Under the pieces are notes generated by a model. It made no database searches, was not told where the DNA came from, and worked only from the letters and a program-made list of their open reading frames with translations. Source: Kappaphycus alvarezii (lineage: Eukaryota; Rhodophyta; Florideophyceae; Gigartinales; Solieriaceae). Taken from it: a DNA stretch of 64,000 nucleotides. Position numbers and translations under genes: made by a program. The stretch is taken from positions 62,001 to 126,000 of the forward strand of contig NADL03000773.1 of assembly GCA_002205965.3 (NCBI GenBank). The letters are read 5' to 3'. This document shows, piece by piece, positions 43,101-56,069 of this stretch (positions are counted from its first letter, which is position 1; every line of letters starts with the position of its first letter).

Positions 43101-46100
43101 AGTGCTGTATCTATTAATAAGAGTAGAGTACAGCAATTGACAAAGGTTGAACCCTAACACCGTCTTAAGTCGGCCCATCACATTTTTTTCTATGTTTTCA
43201 TGACGTAGACATAGTACAACATGAAATCTTTACACTATTTCTCATATTATAATAATGAAATATAAACTATGTTTGTCCTTTTATTCAAATTCGAAGTCAA
43301 AGTGAACTTAAATTAATGGAAAAAGAAAATACTTTAGGGAACATGGAAGAGCTCAACGGAAAGCTTTTTAGGAGAAAGTTGGAAGACAGGGGACGATGTA
43401 CCTTCTTCCACACTTAAACCTTATGTAAAAATGGTCTAACTCATTAAAGTTTCAAATTTTTGGCCTTTTTAAGACCTGCATAGTTCAATAGAGACTTTTA
43501 CGTGGTCCTGAAGTGACAATGCTAATTTATTTTCGTTATAAACACTTCAGCACATAGTTTAAATCTCCGCCTGTTTAAAATTGGAGAGGTTTTTTACATT
43601 CGACTTGAATAATTTAACAATACTAGTCGTAGTTATTGCGGAAGCAATTAAGCACTTTACTCGTAAGTTCGAACATTTTCTAGAACTCCTTTCCAAGAAA
43701 TATCGCGCACTCAGCAGAAAGGCTAGTAGCAGAATAATTAGAAGATAGAGTCCAGTTAAACCAAAAGTTCCAGATTACGGCACAGCATTGCCAAGTAGTC
43801 ACTCTCTTAGACCTTTTGTATGGATAGAAAAAATTGTACGTTAAAAAATGTAGCTGTACACATAGTGAATGAGTTCATTTAGAGTAATATTCGCACACAG
43901 AAAATTTCTTCTACATCTTCAGGCCAAAGCTGCAACGTGCAGAACAGGAAGGGAATAGTAACACTCTCTGATGCCATACCGGTTCTGGATACCTGAAACG
44001 GTGCACTTTATATAGACTACAGATTAATAATAAACGTAAACTACATGCGTTGCTGAAAAACTGGCAATTTACTATAATGCATGCTACTGTGCATCACTAA
44101 AACCGCTGTTTTTCAGGAAACATATGAATTTAGGCTTAATATTATCGATTTAGACGAATGGAAGACAAATATATGACAAATGAAATGAAAATCTTACGTA
44201 CATCAAAATTCGATTCATTGAAAAATACATTGCTGGTCTCTCCAGTCTGAAGCAATTATCTCGGTTCACATGACGGGAAATAAAATTTCTTCAGTCAGCA
44301 GGAATTTAGTTTGAAATTCAAATTTTAAAGAAACTATTGGCCAATGACTAGTAGACGTTATTTCATCTTTCTAAAATCCTTCGGACTTTCTATATGGTTC
44401 TTAGGAAATTGTAGATTACACCTACTCCAGTGAACTTGGTGTATTCTAAAAGACTGTTCCAAAAAATAAGATTACTTCGAAAGACTTAATCATCACAAAG
44501 TTGAAATGCACATTAACTTTTTGTTTACTAAATCCATTCAATGTAAAAATAAAATTCGTAGATAGGTCACTTCAGCACCATTAAAAGACACAACAGTACT
44601 TACCTCTATGTGTTATTAGCATTTTATCTACATTGTATGTATAACAGTTAGCTCTAAGAATGGAAGGCCCCTACAGGACAGTTTTTTTAGGTGAGCCAAT
44701 TGTCTAATAAAAGTTCATAGGAAGCATTCATCTCATACTCTGAATTTATTGAACCGATATTAAAAAATAAGTGAATAGAAATAAACTTTTAAATGAATAA
44801 GTAATGAAAATTGAACGTGAAAGGCAATTAAATTTCCAAAGCGTTCACTTTATATCACCAGAGGTTCCTTTTTCGTTGCAGAAATTCTCTATTAACTCTC
44901 ATCTTTAAATAAATTAAGCGAATATTTGTGTCTCCCACATTTTCTGAAAAAAAAATAAAAAAGAAACCTTGCACTTGTATTAGTCTGTCGATGTCCCTGG
45001 GTATCCAAAATTGCATTCACCTGTAGCTCAAATGACACTGATAATTCTTATTTTTCGATCTGGTCGTGATCTAATTTTAGGATTTGTCATCCCAATGCTA
45101 GCAGCAAGTACTGTACAGTAAATCCTGGCCACTACCAATTACCAATGATTTCGGTAATTTATATCCACCCGACCAGAACCTTTGACTTTTTGTCCGGACC
45201 ACTTGGCTGCAATCTTGAACGTGATCCTTCCTCATTTTATGGCCACCCTCTCTGCCAAGTGCAAAAATAACTCGTCTCTTACTTCGATATATATTACATG
45301 GCTGACACTGGCTTAAACCCCCGCAACCTCGTAGATCTTTCTGACCTACATGATTAGTATTCATAACTTTCGGGCCACTAGGGGCTCAGATTAAACAACC
45401 ACTCAGGTGCTGGCTCTGAAATTGGCTCCCAACATTCGCCTTGCTAACTTCATTTCAAGGGCAACTTTGACTACAAGCACCTTTATACCCCAGTTTCCAT
45501 CTTTTCCCATCTGCAATCCATATTATATTATCCCTTGATTTTTCTTCTTTGATATTTACTCATTTTAGGGGCACTGGAGTCCGGCATCAATATGCAAAAA
45601 GTAAATTAAAGGTTATCACTGGTGACGACAAAGTCATCTCTAAAGGAGATACCCAGCGCTGCTGACCCATCTCAACATATATTTTGGTCCTGTTTCCAAC
45701 CCTGGTATCTCCGTTTCTATTGATACGATTCTTTTCAGTAAGCGTACTTCTGAAAAGCGACTGATGTATTGAAAAGTTATTGTATAGAAAACTAATGATG
45801 AGAAAAATTCTAAAATTAGCTACTGATGGAATGTAAAAAGTTAAGATTCTAATTTTAAATTATAAAAAGGATTTTGGGTTTACTTTCGCTCAGGAATTCA
45901 ATGAGAAAATCACTGCTCAGGTCCAACCAAAATTTGAAATATTTGGAATTGATGCTTTCGGTTATTCATTAATTCCTGTGAGCACCATGGCTGACCCTAA
46001 CAAAACATTTACAATCGAAGATTTCAAGATACCTATGAAAAATATCACCTCCCAAAATGACGGGTTGAGATGACATTAAATATTTTATTATATTGGTTTG

Positions 46101-48079
46101 AAGGAGCCTCCTAGATTACTTGACGAAAATAGTCAAGTATGACTGAAAATGGTCCAAAATTATCCTTATACTCACTCCATAGTTCTTTTATGCATTCAGC
46201 TACAAATTTTAGATGCTATGACCTTCTAGTGAGCCGCAAAGATACAAATTTAATTATAATCCAGTTTTGGGAGACGATATCACTATTAATAACAATTTTC
46301 TCGAGAAATAATTCGTCACGTATGATCATCGCGAGTAAGTGACTGAAAATGCATTTCAACTCGGAGGAAAGGTTTATAGCTCTCATTAAATTAGAATGTT
46401 ATAAACAATTATGATTCAAAGACGTGATTAAATATTCTAAGGAATATTTCCCCATAATACAGTTAACAGCACGTATAAAAATAACATGGACTCTGTAAAT
46501 CGCGGGATGAAGACCGTTCCAACGTAAAATATTGAATTGATGGAAAGCATCTGCTGATAATTGCGTTAATTTATGCCGGTAGAGCGATACCGTTTGGGAC
46601 TATTTGCATACTCGACACAAGTGGGGTAGTTTTGATTTCATGTGATCTTTCATTACTAGATAAAGGACTGCCGTATATTAAGTGTGTTCATTTTTGAAAC
46701 GAGTATGATTATTGATTTAGAATAAATTTAAATGTATAGAAAAGTTTCCTGTAACGAGGGGCAGACTATGAAGAAAATATTTGTAATTTGATTCTGATCG
46801 TCATGTATACCTACTATTGGTATTGAAGCTATTTAAATACATATTGTAATTATTCTCAAGTACAGAAGTTATGTTTTGTTACCATTTTCTTCAGTAAATA
46901 TGAATTAAACTATAGAAAAAGCTTACTAAATAAGCAACTTGGGAATAAATAGGGTTCGCGGTTCGTTTTTCTCATATTCAAGGAATTGCAACAAGTTTTT
47001 CTCTTATTAAATGAAAGGAAATACCTTTGGTCACTTCTCATGGAGAGTTAAATCTCTATTTTTTGCAGTCTACTAGGTTGGAGATTTAAGCATCTACGAA
47101 TTGAATTTATTAGTTATTTTTCTAAGTCCCAAGGATGCGGCTAATGTTATTTTGAGGTTCTTCTGTTAATATGTCCTTGTTTTTATTTTCTTCTACCCCT
47201 TTCACACCTCCTTCTACATAAGTCTCCATTGTTCAATGTCTTGAAATTTGAAGAGTTTCCATTAAATTTAACATATAATTATTTAATTTCTTCAACATTC
47301 ATGATCATATTGTGCACCGTCTTGTTTCCCATGCAAGTTGCTCGAAAAGAATATAGAATTCCCGTAAAATATTTCCTCTTCCTCCTTCGTAGGCGTTTCT
47401 CCAATTTATGTTATTTTCTATTATCCGCGCTTATTTCCGTGTAGTGATTCCAAGCATTCATATTCCTATAAACCTTGATTTAGTTTTTAAATTATTCCAG
47501 AATGAGCACCTAAATGCCAATTTTTCTGACATGTTCCAAAATTTAAATGTTCTATCTAGGCCGGGACATGCTAATTCTGCTCTTTGACACCGAAATGTAA
47601 AATGGACATTTCTTGACCCTTCAGCATTACACTGCCTAAAAACACTATGACATAAACATTATGTTCTTATCTACTATCAAGGCCAAGAATCGCGCTGTTT
47701 GAACCTGAAGTAATGGTTTTTTATTGTTTTATTTCTGTTCAATAGTTTGTACGGGCAATGCCGACCCCATTTTTCTGTACGCTAGCAATTCTTTTCTAAC
47801 AGTTTTTTGAAAATTTTCATGGGGATTGAGTTCTATCTGGGTTTAAGGTACATATTTAAAGAGAAATAGGAACGTATCTCGGAGATTTACATAGCCATAA
47901 TATGAACCTTGTGAAAATCAACCACTTAGTCTTGAGGGAGTCGGGGGAAATGGTGGAAATAGGGTGGTTTACTCAATTTTCCTGATAACTGAAGGAGAGT
48001 GTAAAGTCGAAAGGATTGGAAATACTACCGGTCCGTGCAGGAGACAGGTACCCACAATCGCTCAGTTTCGTATGGTTCC

Positions 48080-48700
48080 ATCAAAGGCAGGTCAATATCC
48101 TTCTCCGTGGCCGCAATAACCCCACTCTCGCGCCTTGATGTCTACCCATAGACGCCTTCGGGTTTTTTTTGAAATTATTCGGCTTTCGAAATGGAATACT
48201 GGAGCTTCCCGTCCGTAGATAGAGGGCTCGGGGTGTTCGGTACCGCAGGACTATGGAACTATTTCTTTGGGAAGTGCAACATTGACTAGTACCATTGAAA
48301 AGCAACGCCCTCCTTCTTGCGCGCCATTCCCGATTCGTCCAATGTGATACGGGGGCGAGAGGTAGCGTTACTCTCGACAATTCTATCGACGATATCTGAG
48401 CAGCGAGAGCGCAGCGGTTGCTGCATACCGATCTGCACGGGAAACCTGCTGGACTGGTCGAAGTGGTCGCCCCCGCACCCAACGACATATCGTACTGGGC
48501 GGTCCCCGAACACGGCGAAATGTTGACGAAAGTCTGTGTGCTGGTGGGGGATGAACTGAGAGTTCCAGCTCGGTGTTGAGGCGGATTGATTGGGTTTTAT
48601 ACCAGGGGGTTGTTTTACTGCGAGGGGAAATGGGTTTAAATTGGCTGCTTTACTTGAAAGGGTTGGTATGGGGTAGTCTATGGAAAAGGAACTCATCCAC
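48080..48700 (-). repeat. unclassified repeat with decayed coding
   Basis: Minus-strand ORFs 48696-48286 and 48488-48081 overlap in different frames; a coding-like stretch reads PRITLDESGMARKKEGVAFQ. 48090-48190 resembles parts of repeat R, and 48590-48640 resembles 19855-19910 in LINE 2 (GTTTACTGCGAG). It may be the upstream part of LINE 2, but I cannot establish that. Confidence 0.35.
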
Positions 48701-49020
48701 CACTACTACATCATCACCGAGGTGAAATATGGATCCTGTAGTGACAAATCCATGGCTTACCATGTGCTCATAATGACCTCATCCGCGCGCCCATTTGACG
48801 CCTGTCCATAGACTCCTTCGGGTTTGAATATAGTAGGGGCGGCTTCCGTAGAAGATAAGGGCTGCTTACCACCGATTTGTGATGTATGGGAGGGTTTCGT
48901 TAGACACGGAGGGTTCACCGAAGACTTGTTAGTGTTGAGTACTGGAAGTAGGGGGGAAGGCAAGTGAAACAAAAGAAAAAGAGCCAGAAAATGGAAATTG
49001 TTCAGTTTACTGCAAGCAAT
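48700..49020 (-). repeat. unclassified repeat R, copy 2
   Basis: Partner of 26800-27260, sharing CATAGACTCCTTCGGGTTT-like sequence, then AAGATAAGGGCTGC, GGAGGGTTCACCG, and the same minus-strand peptide. It stops shortly before the minus-strand solo LTR at 49072. Confidence 0.5.
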
Positions 49021-49071
49021 ATGAGGTTTGGAGCTCCTAATAATATTATATTCATAAATATTGAGGGGTTG

Positions 49072-50200
49072 TGATAGGGTAAAAATGGCGCTGACGGAAA
49101 AGGGAACCAGCAAGTACCCGACTTGAGAGTCGTTACGAATTACTAAAGTGCTAAGGTAGACTTTAAGGAAAGATGGAGAGGATTGGGTTTGAAAGCTGAG
49201 TGACTACTATAGTAGCCAACTCTAAAGTGGCAGGGTCTACCACCTATGCTATGTTACTGGAGTAAAAAAATGTTCTTGGGTCTGAAATTGACTCTCAACT
49301 TCCTAACTATTTGCGACTGGATCTGAATTTGTCTGCCAACTTGCGTTTCGTCTCATGGAGGAAGCAATTTACTTAGCTCATATAGACTTTTTTCCCAAAC
49401 TAAAATCTTGATAAAACCACTATGAGCACCAGAAAAAGTAGCAAAAGATTTCTTGTGGACGCAAAGAGATTGACACAAGATACTTGAAAGAAAGTAAAAA
49501 AATCTTCATCCTCTAGATCAGAACCTAGCAGTTCCCAAAAGCCATCATATGTGCCCATGTACTCCCCACATACACCTGCGGATGGCCCAAAATTGTCCGC
49601 CCCTCTCTTCAAAGAATACAGATCACCTTAATCCTCCCCAACCGGTTCCATGGCCGGCACCACCTGCTCACACCACTTCATTCCTTCATCTCCCATATGA
49701 CCCGGTCCGAGGCCCCTTTCTTCGTCTGCGGACTACTCTTCTTCCTCATCTCTCTCCCCGGCATCCTCCTCTTCTTCTTCCTCTCCGGACTCGTCCTCAG
49801 CCTCCCCTTGTTCCATCCCGTAGACCAGCTCGGGGGCTAGTCACTCCTCGAAGCACACCCCTGCCTTACCATCCTCCTCCCTAGAGTCTCCACCTACCGA
49901 TTCCAGTGCTTCGATCTCTGCCAGCTGACGAGCAACGAGCTCCGTCCACCGGTTCCTGGTTTGGCGACGAAGATAGTCCCCGACGTCCGTTGGGCCAGAA
50001 GGGAATAAAGGAGAGACGGTGATGGGGCGAGAGTGACGGTTTTTGGCAATGGGGCGAGAAGGAGGGAGTCAGTGCGTGATGTCTGTCAAGGGGGTGTGAA
50101 TTGTCGAACCTTTGTTGTTGTAGGGACGAAAATAAACTTTAGGCAGTGCCCGACCTTTCTAAATAGCGCCAAACTGTTCAGATTGATAGTCTCGCTGAAT
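49072..50200 (-). mobile_element. solo LTR 3 of the acidic-protein family (diverged)
   Basis: In plus orientation it opens TGATAGGGTAAAAATG at 49072, matching the TGATAGGGGTAAATCG end of the other LTRs. GGCAGGGTCTACCAC and TCTGAAATTGACTCTCAACT follow at 49229-49300, as in 9781-10499. The acidic-protein remnant lies at 49500-50072. The other end could not be fixed, and no target duplication partner was found for GGTTG (49067-49071). It is older than copies 1 and 2. Confidence 0.7.
49500..50072 (-). pseudogene. LTR-encoded acidic protein, copy 3 (diverged)
   Basis: The minus strand reads, in one frame, RPIAKNRHSRPITVS, GPTDVGDYLRRQTRNRW, FEE-stop-LAPELVYG, an acidic run GEEEEEEDAGERDEEE, WCEQVVPAMEPVGED and, near the end, FWELLGSDLEDED. 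These match copies 1 and 2 in order. Stops: TGA at the FEE/LAPEL point, TAG after DEEE, TAA after VGED. The start codon position is degraded. The first stop is followed by CTA (TGA CTA), a context known to be leaky in other eukaryotic and viral genes, and copy 2 has TGA at the same point. Confidence 0.7.
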
Positions 50201-50209
50201 CAAAAAGTA

Positions 50210-50930
50210 GGCTAAAATTTGTCCTGTAGTAGGATTCTGTGTAACTAGCCTTAAAAAGGGTAATTTATGGCTAAAAGAATGTGTAGAATTATTGATTAAG
50301 GAAGAAGATATTTAGGGGCGACTAATATCAAATTAACGAAGAAGACCAGAAGAACTACCATCAAACGGGAAGTTAGTCGCTCATAAAATGAGAATCGAGA
50401 ATAAAAGAAACGGTATAAAGGAATGTAAATTCGTGACGCAAAAGAAAAATAAAATAAAGTTAGAAACAAAGGGAAAGTGAATGAGGATAGAAACATAAAA
50501 GGGAGTGACTCTCTGTGCGTAAAGATAGTACCTTCAGTTTCTCGCTTAACAGATTGACGAATGAATTGATGCTAGCGGATTTTTTCTGTACTCGCGACCC
50601 ACATGGTTCGGTACTGATTGATTAAGAAAATTCGATACTTCCTGTTTTGTACGTAGATGTGGGAAATAACTAGCTCCTGTTCCCAGAAATAGCGGAAACA
50701 TTTGATGTTTCCCTCGTCGTACTAAAATAATGGTTGATTTACGCAATAAGATTTCAGACAAACTTCTCGCGGACTTCAGCATATGTGGCCATGTGTCAGA
50801 TGGTGTTTCAGAATTCTGCAATTTGGCATGATAATTCTTGCCGAAATGGGGCCTTTAAGTGAAGCTGATTCTGCAACCCTTGGTTCGCGCCAACGACTAT
50901 TCGCTCTAAATTCGGTTGGACTTCCAATGT
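50210..50930. other. no recognisable gene
   Basis: Short ORFs only. It may include the terminal region of the Harbinger-like element that follows. Terminal inverted repeats were not found by eye. Confidence 0.4.
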
Positions 50931-50980
50931 GAGTTGTGTTGATCCTTTTTTTCGCACCTTTCCTCCTTTCTGCGTACAAC

Positions 50981-52010
50981 ATGGCAGCCCTTGCTGCTCT
51001 CACAGCTTCAAATGATCCTAATGCCTTCGCCCCAGCTGCCGCGCCAGCTGGCGATACGACCACTGCTTCTTTCGACTCTTTCACTGCTACCACCTCCATC
51101 GGTATCGTACCTTTCGCTTCTAACACCCCTGTCGCCACCGAAGCCACCGCCGCCGCAGCTGCCGGCGGTACCCCTACCTCCATTAATAGCTCTCCTGCCG
51201 CTGCCACATTCAAAACTGCCACCTTCACTGCTGCCGTTGCAAAGCAACGTACTAGGAGAAAATCTAAGATTTCTTCAGACCATCTTCTTCTGCCTCGCGA
51301 GGTTGCAGCTGCAACCTCGCACATTGCACCAAATAGGGAGTCGCGCGAAAAGCTTGAACTTTTGGCGCTCAAGGCGAATCAATCAAAGAGGCTTTCGTTT
51401 GAACTAAGATAGAAGAGTGCTCAGAACAGGTAAAACTGGCTACAGGCTCGTTTTGATGAGGTGGATCGCATGGAAGAGATAAAGAGCGATGTGGGTGGAG
51501 AGGTTGGAGAAAAAGAAGAGATACTCTCCGCTATGCGTGAAGCACGACAAGACCTGGCAGATCGTAATGCATAGAAGAGAAAAGCCGTTGTAGATGGAGA
51601 TGGTGAGAAGGAGAGATTGGGCGCAGTTTTCAGGGCGCGGGCCATGGAACGGAGGGAAAGCAGTTCCGCAAGCGCTACAGAAGATGGTAGATCGTCGCTC
51701 TCATCGGCGCAGTCGAATAAGAAACCTTGAGTGGCCAGCTATCCTTTTGAAGATGATACTGCCGATTTCACATAAGCCATTCGAGGCGGAGTCGAGGCCA
51801 GCGCAAACCTAGAGGAAGCGAGACTAGCGCTCGAACGCGAACGATTTGAACAATAGAAGAAAGAGCGTAACATGGATCTTGAGGAACGCAATATAGAGCG
51901 GGAGACGTCTTAAAAGATAGATCTTGAAACTTTAGAGCTTTTGTCGCTGGATATGCGCAATAAGTAGCTGCCTGCTCAAGAATCTTTGTCTTCATTCCCA
52001 GCACGGGTCT
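50981..52010 (+). pseudogene. accessory gene of Harbinger-like element 2 (stop-riddled)
   Basis: From the ATG at 50981 a single frame runs over 1 kb without any frameshift but with eight stops: TAG 51410, TAA 51431, TAG 51572, TGA 51728, TAA 51773, TAG 51854, TAA 51911, TAG 51965. The first third is Ala/Thr/Ser-rich (MAALAALTASND), then KQRTRRKSKISSDHLLL. The remainder is a long charged helix (EEARLALERERFE, ERNMDLEERNIERE) likely to form a coiled coil. Convergent orientation to the transposase at 52221-53150 suggests the second gene of a PIF/Harbinger-type element. The exact family is not recognised. Confidence 0.55.
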
Positions 52011-52220
52011 CAAAAACCCGTCGCTTCACGTCTAGCTGGTCACCCCGGCCTCTTTGCTATACCACCACCTCATTTTATTGGGAGCCAGGGCAGGTATTCT
52101 ATTTACTCGTCTAGAGAAGAAAGTTAATGGTCTGGAGACGGCGGCTTGTAGCTAAAATACTGTGAATCTTGGTTTCGATAAAGGCAGTTTTTCAATTTTT
52201 TAAGGAGCATAGCGTACAAA

Positions 52221-53150
52221 CTAATGAGAACCAACAAGTCCTTTGCTGATAGGAATCTTTCTTTTGAATTCCATCGTAGTCCAATACAAGTTGACCTCCA
52301 TGAACATCCATTCTACTGTGACCCTGCTCTTATTAATCGCTTTATTGAAAGCTGTCTGATTCTCGTTGAGGTGCGCTCCTTGAACGGAGTCACCAGGTAC
52401 TACCGACGATTGTACCCACTGTCGCCATAGATGCAATAAGATTCCCTATGTACGTTTCCTAGGATTAAAGGCAGCTGTTACTCGAGGCCAGATTGATTAT
52501 AAAGAGCCCAATCGTGCATTCTTCCCTCTGTAGGCTCGCTAACACGCAAGAACATTTCTTCCGGTGTGGCGAGCGCTTGATACTTCAGTACACGTTTGCC
52601 ATTATGTCCATTATAAAGGACAGTTTGTGATCCGTTATCACCTGGTATAGATAGTGCAGCCATAGTACCATCAATAAGACCTACATAATTCGAAATTGAA
52701 TGAGATCAGACTTGGCTTGCATTGCTCTTGCGAACGTTGACTTCTTCTGTTAAAAGAGAGAAGAAGCCATTGGGTATGTTATGAGGCCTTTTCTGGACTC
52801 CAAAAACAACTCCACTGTTTCCAAGAATATCTCGGATGAGTGAGAGGATTGTTTGCCGAGCATAGTTTCAATGTCGTTCCAACGACATGGCGTCGCCATT
52901 CTACGAAGCAAAATGCAGATGCTCAGTAATGGCGTCACCCAAAACCGGTTACTCTTTGTTGCAGTCGCCATCGAGGGGCATCAGATAATACGTACAAGTA
53001 AAAGTGTAGTGATGTCTTTTTTCTTAAAACTATATAGAGATAGACATTCCTCATCAGAGAATGAGTTAAAATTAAAAGAGAAACTTTTACTGGAAGTAAG
53101 ATTCCCTTCACTAAGTTAGGCAGTCTATTTGCGGCGGCTATTGACATACA
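52221..53150 (-). pseudogene. Harbinger/ISL2EU-like DDE transposase, frameshifted
   Basis: Minus-strand segments in order: RMATPCRWNDIETMLGKQ and SEIFLETVELFL (52971-52750), the N-terminal part; MAALSIPGDNGSQTVLYNGH, then LKYQALATPEEMFLRVSEP and EGRMHDWALYNQSG (52663-52478), the DDE core with G-x-x-H-D; then HLNENQTAFNKAINKSRVTV and EWMFMEVNLYWTTMEF (52436-52221), with the R-x-x-x-E-W-x-F catalytic Glu region. This is the DDE_Tnp_4-type nuclease fold. At least two frame changes. Convergent with the accessory gene at 50981-52010. Confidence 0.8.
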
Positions 53151-53159
53151 GACGAAGGA

Positions 53160-55940
53160 CGCGTTGTAAGGGATCTGATTTACCCTATGGATAAGCTAGC
53201 CGAGGCTGCAGGAGAAGCAACATGACGGGACGCCATCTGTTGACTCTATTTTTGGCTTTTTGGAGTGCTTTGTCACGAAGGAGAGCTTTCCTTGTTCTCG
53301 CCATTACAGATCGGGAGTAATGGGATTGGAGAGATCATGGGGGTAGGTTAATACTCCTGTTGCTTTCCACATGAAAGGAGATATATTCAAATTATGCATA
53401 GCTTTATTCAAAAAATTCGCGAAAAAGAAGGTCATGCTTGGTGCCGGTCCATTGCTGAACCTAATCTCACATGTGCATAGGCGTAAACACTGTAATGATA
53501 TACGGGCAAACGTGAGGCAACCCAATCGGGGGCTTTTGGAAATTCTATGCACAAACAACTCCTCAATGGAGGTTAAATGGCTCTATCTTTGTTACATTAC
53601 TTCTATTTAACTGTTGAAAATCAGCACTAGAACTGTAAAATTTCGCCTCCAAAATTTTAATTGATCAAATATAATACTCTGGCAATAAATTAAACCCCTG
53701 CTTTCACCATTTTGTGCTTGAACTATCCTTACATCTCAATAATGACACTGCCCGTGTTAAATTTGTGCGTCACATGCGTAACACACAGAGAAATCTATCT
53801 TAACTTGAAGAAATCATTGATCCATTTCTGCTGCTTCGAGAAAGTCATCCTGGTCGAAGGAACTTCTGAGCGTCCATGAAGACGTTGGGAGACGCAGCGC
53901 TCAGATGCGAGAAGAGCAGTTGAAAAATTCGTTTGGTAAGAGCTAGTGGACGGAACTTCTCATCGATAGATGGAATAGAAAGGACATCAGTACTGTCTAC
54001 AGCATATTCATATTTTCTCAAGTCATCTCATTCTGCTTTTCTTAGAACAAAAGCAACCAAATCAGATTCTGCCACAAGTCCAGTGCTTTTTCCTCCATAA
54101 AAGGGGGAACATGATGGGTTAGTTTACTTGGTCGTCTGACACTCCTAGCTTGGGCCTTAAAAGGATTTAAATTTTCACTAATCCCTACAAGATATTGCAT
54201 AGGCACTACCTTTCAACTATTAAGAGGTATTAATAGTCGTCATGTAGGATATTCAGGGCCACAACCGACCTTATCTTTCAAATATTAAATCACCCCACAT
54301 TCCCCCCTTGAAATATTGCCTCCTACTTGGGCCCTCAATCCTTTAGTCCACTCGCTCCATGTATTTGATATAGCGATCACATAATGAGCGCAAAAGTCGG
54401 GCTATAGTATCCCTAAGTCTTACCGAAAACTTCTAATGATTCCATCCGGCAACTCATCTCAGATCTGTTTCAACCATTTTAAAGCCGTTAAAATGAAGAC
54501 TGATTAGATTTCCTTTGTATTCCCGACTAAAAATGATTTCGCGCAATTTTTAAAGTACTTTATACCTTAGCTTCGTTGATGCTACTACATCATCATGTAG
54601 AGATTGCAGCTTTGACCTTGTGTTCGGGAGTAAGAACTTTCGATATGCTCCGAGTATATGTTTTCTCCACCACACCATCTGCACTGCAATTATCCACTAC
54701 AAATGATTCCTTTTGTTCTAATGTTTCCCTCATTTATTGATCCAATGAAACCAACCAGATATAAAAAAACTCTTAACCATCTAGGCTTTGCCATGGTATG
54801 ATAATAAAATCCTAACTCCCCATCCATCCTTTTTTCAGAACATCGTGTTTTGAAGGAATTTGAGATATGGATGAGCTCAAATCGCCCTAAACCAAATTCA
54901 TTGAAGTAGTGCATGAGCTAAATATTATCTTCGTCTGTTTAGTGCAAGTAAATAGTTCTATCTCAATAGAATTATCTGGAGCCATGTGAAAAAAGCCAAG
55001 GCACATCACATGTTAAACTATCCTTACTATCAAACTTTGACAAACTAATTCTTGAATTTGGAAGCACCTGAATTGTTTTATCTGCACCTTCATCACGTTC
55101 ATAGCCGTACTAGTTGGAACCTTCAGACCTCATCTACCTCTTTTTGAAGTTTTCGGGCCATCCCTGACAAAAGTTTAGCTGAGTCTGACCACCTTCCAGC
55201 AGTCGATCGCTGGCGCTACTCTATACCATCTTTGCTCTAACGCATATCATTTAGCCTTTCATTCTGCAAATGATTTTATTTCTGTTCAACAATCCATCGA
55301 AATATTGCATTTCAAGAGTATAATTTCACCATTCTGCTGATTCTGGTACGTTTGATTAAGAATTTCCGGGCTTGTACACTATTCAGGCTTTAATTTTATT
55401 GATTTTGTGAAATTGTGGTATTTATATGCATTGGGAGAGATTAAATTCCTGTTGAACCCGTATAAGGAGCTTGGATAGAAACGTATCAATCTCGGAAAGC
55501 TATTTGATGGGTATTATATGTAAGATTGGTGCTGAATATCTTTTTTCTGGGCAATTTCTGTTGTTGAAGAAAGCATGGACCCTTCAGTTGCTGCTTTGGT
55601 AATACGATATACAAGTCCACCTGTTCGCACGGTGAAGAATCACTGTTGTGCTTGAATGTAGAAAAATATGACGGTTTCCCTTAAAATACTGTGGGACATG
55701 TGTGTTTGAAACGGGATGCTGATGCTTGTACCGTCTGGAGATCCCTTTCAATTTTCACAATTTGAATCGATATTTATTTCAAGTTTTTTTTGAGTGCTCT
55801 CAATTCCGTTACTCCCACCGTCGTTTCTGTTGAAAAACGACATCCACAGTTGGGGAATATTTGTGAGCTCGAGGTAGTTTCTGCCTAGGGAATTGATGCT
55901 GTTGGCTATTTGTGGCCGGCACTGAAGAGGACCTTGAGAG
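53160..55940. other. no recognisable gene
   Basis: Only short ORFs. 53160-53560 may still belong to Harbinger-like element 2. From about 53600 the sequence is moderately AT-rich with no motif, RNA gene or shared repeat seen. Confidence 0.45.
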
Positions 55941-55944
55941 TGCC

Positions 55945-56069
55945 ATTCAATACTGATGTATTTTTATGGTAGGACTATTCAATACTGATGTATTTTATGG
56001 GAGAACCATTCAATACTAATGTATTTTATGGGGGTACCATTCAATACTGATGTATTTTTAAAGGAGGAC
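55945..56069. repeat. minisatellite interrupted by solo LTR 2
   Basis: Four units of about 28-30 bp sharing CATTCAATACTGATGTATTT (allowing changes) run from 55947 to about 56069. A fifth unit (CATTCAATACAGATATATTT) continues at 57607, right after the solo LTR and its target duplication. The LTR therefore landed inside the array. Confidence 0.8.

Larger units (their letters stand above)
33250..47990. other. AT-rich, gene-empty block
   Basis: About 14.7 kb of clearly AT-rich sequence with only short chance ORFs. Exceptions are a LINE 2 scrap (33850-34120), a GC-richer island (39841-40145) and a moderately balanced patch at about 45000-45700 with an unrecognised Cys-containing minus-strand ORF (45098-45364, 88 codons). 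Two perfect short tandem duplications occur (39119-39168 and about 42992-43024). No RNA gene, transposase or retroelement was recognised. Confidence 0.65.

Noticed and set aside
45098..45364. Cys-containing minus-strand ORF of 88 codons as a zinc-binding protein
   Set aside because: Cysteine spacing matches no finger I know, there is no second copy or neighbour supporting it, and the length is within chance for this region.
50776..51372. Minus-strand Ala/Val-rich ORF of 198 codons opposite the Harbinger accessory gene
   Set aside because: It is the mirror of the Ala/Thr-rich plus-strand frame. The plus frame continues as coherent charged-helix coding for another 600 bases, while the minus frame does not.
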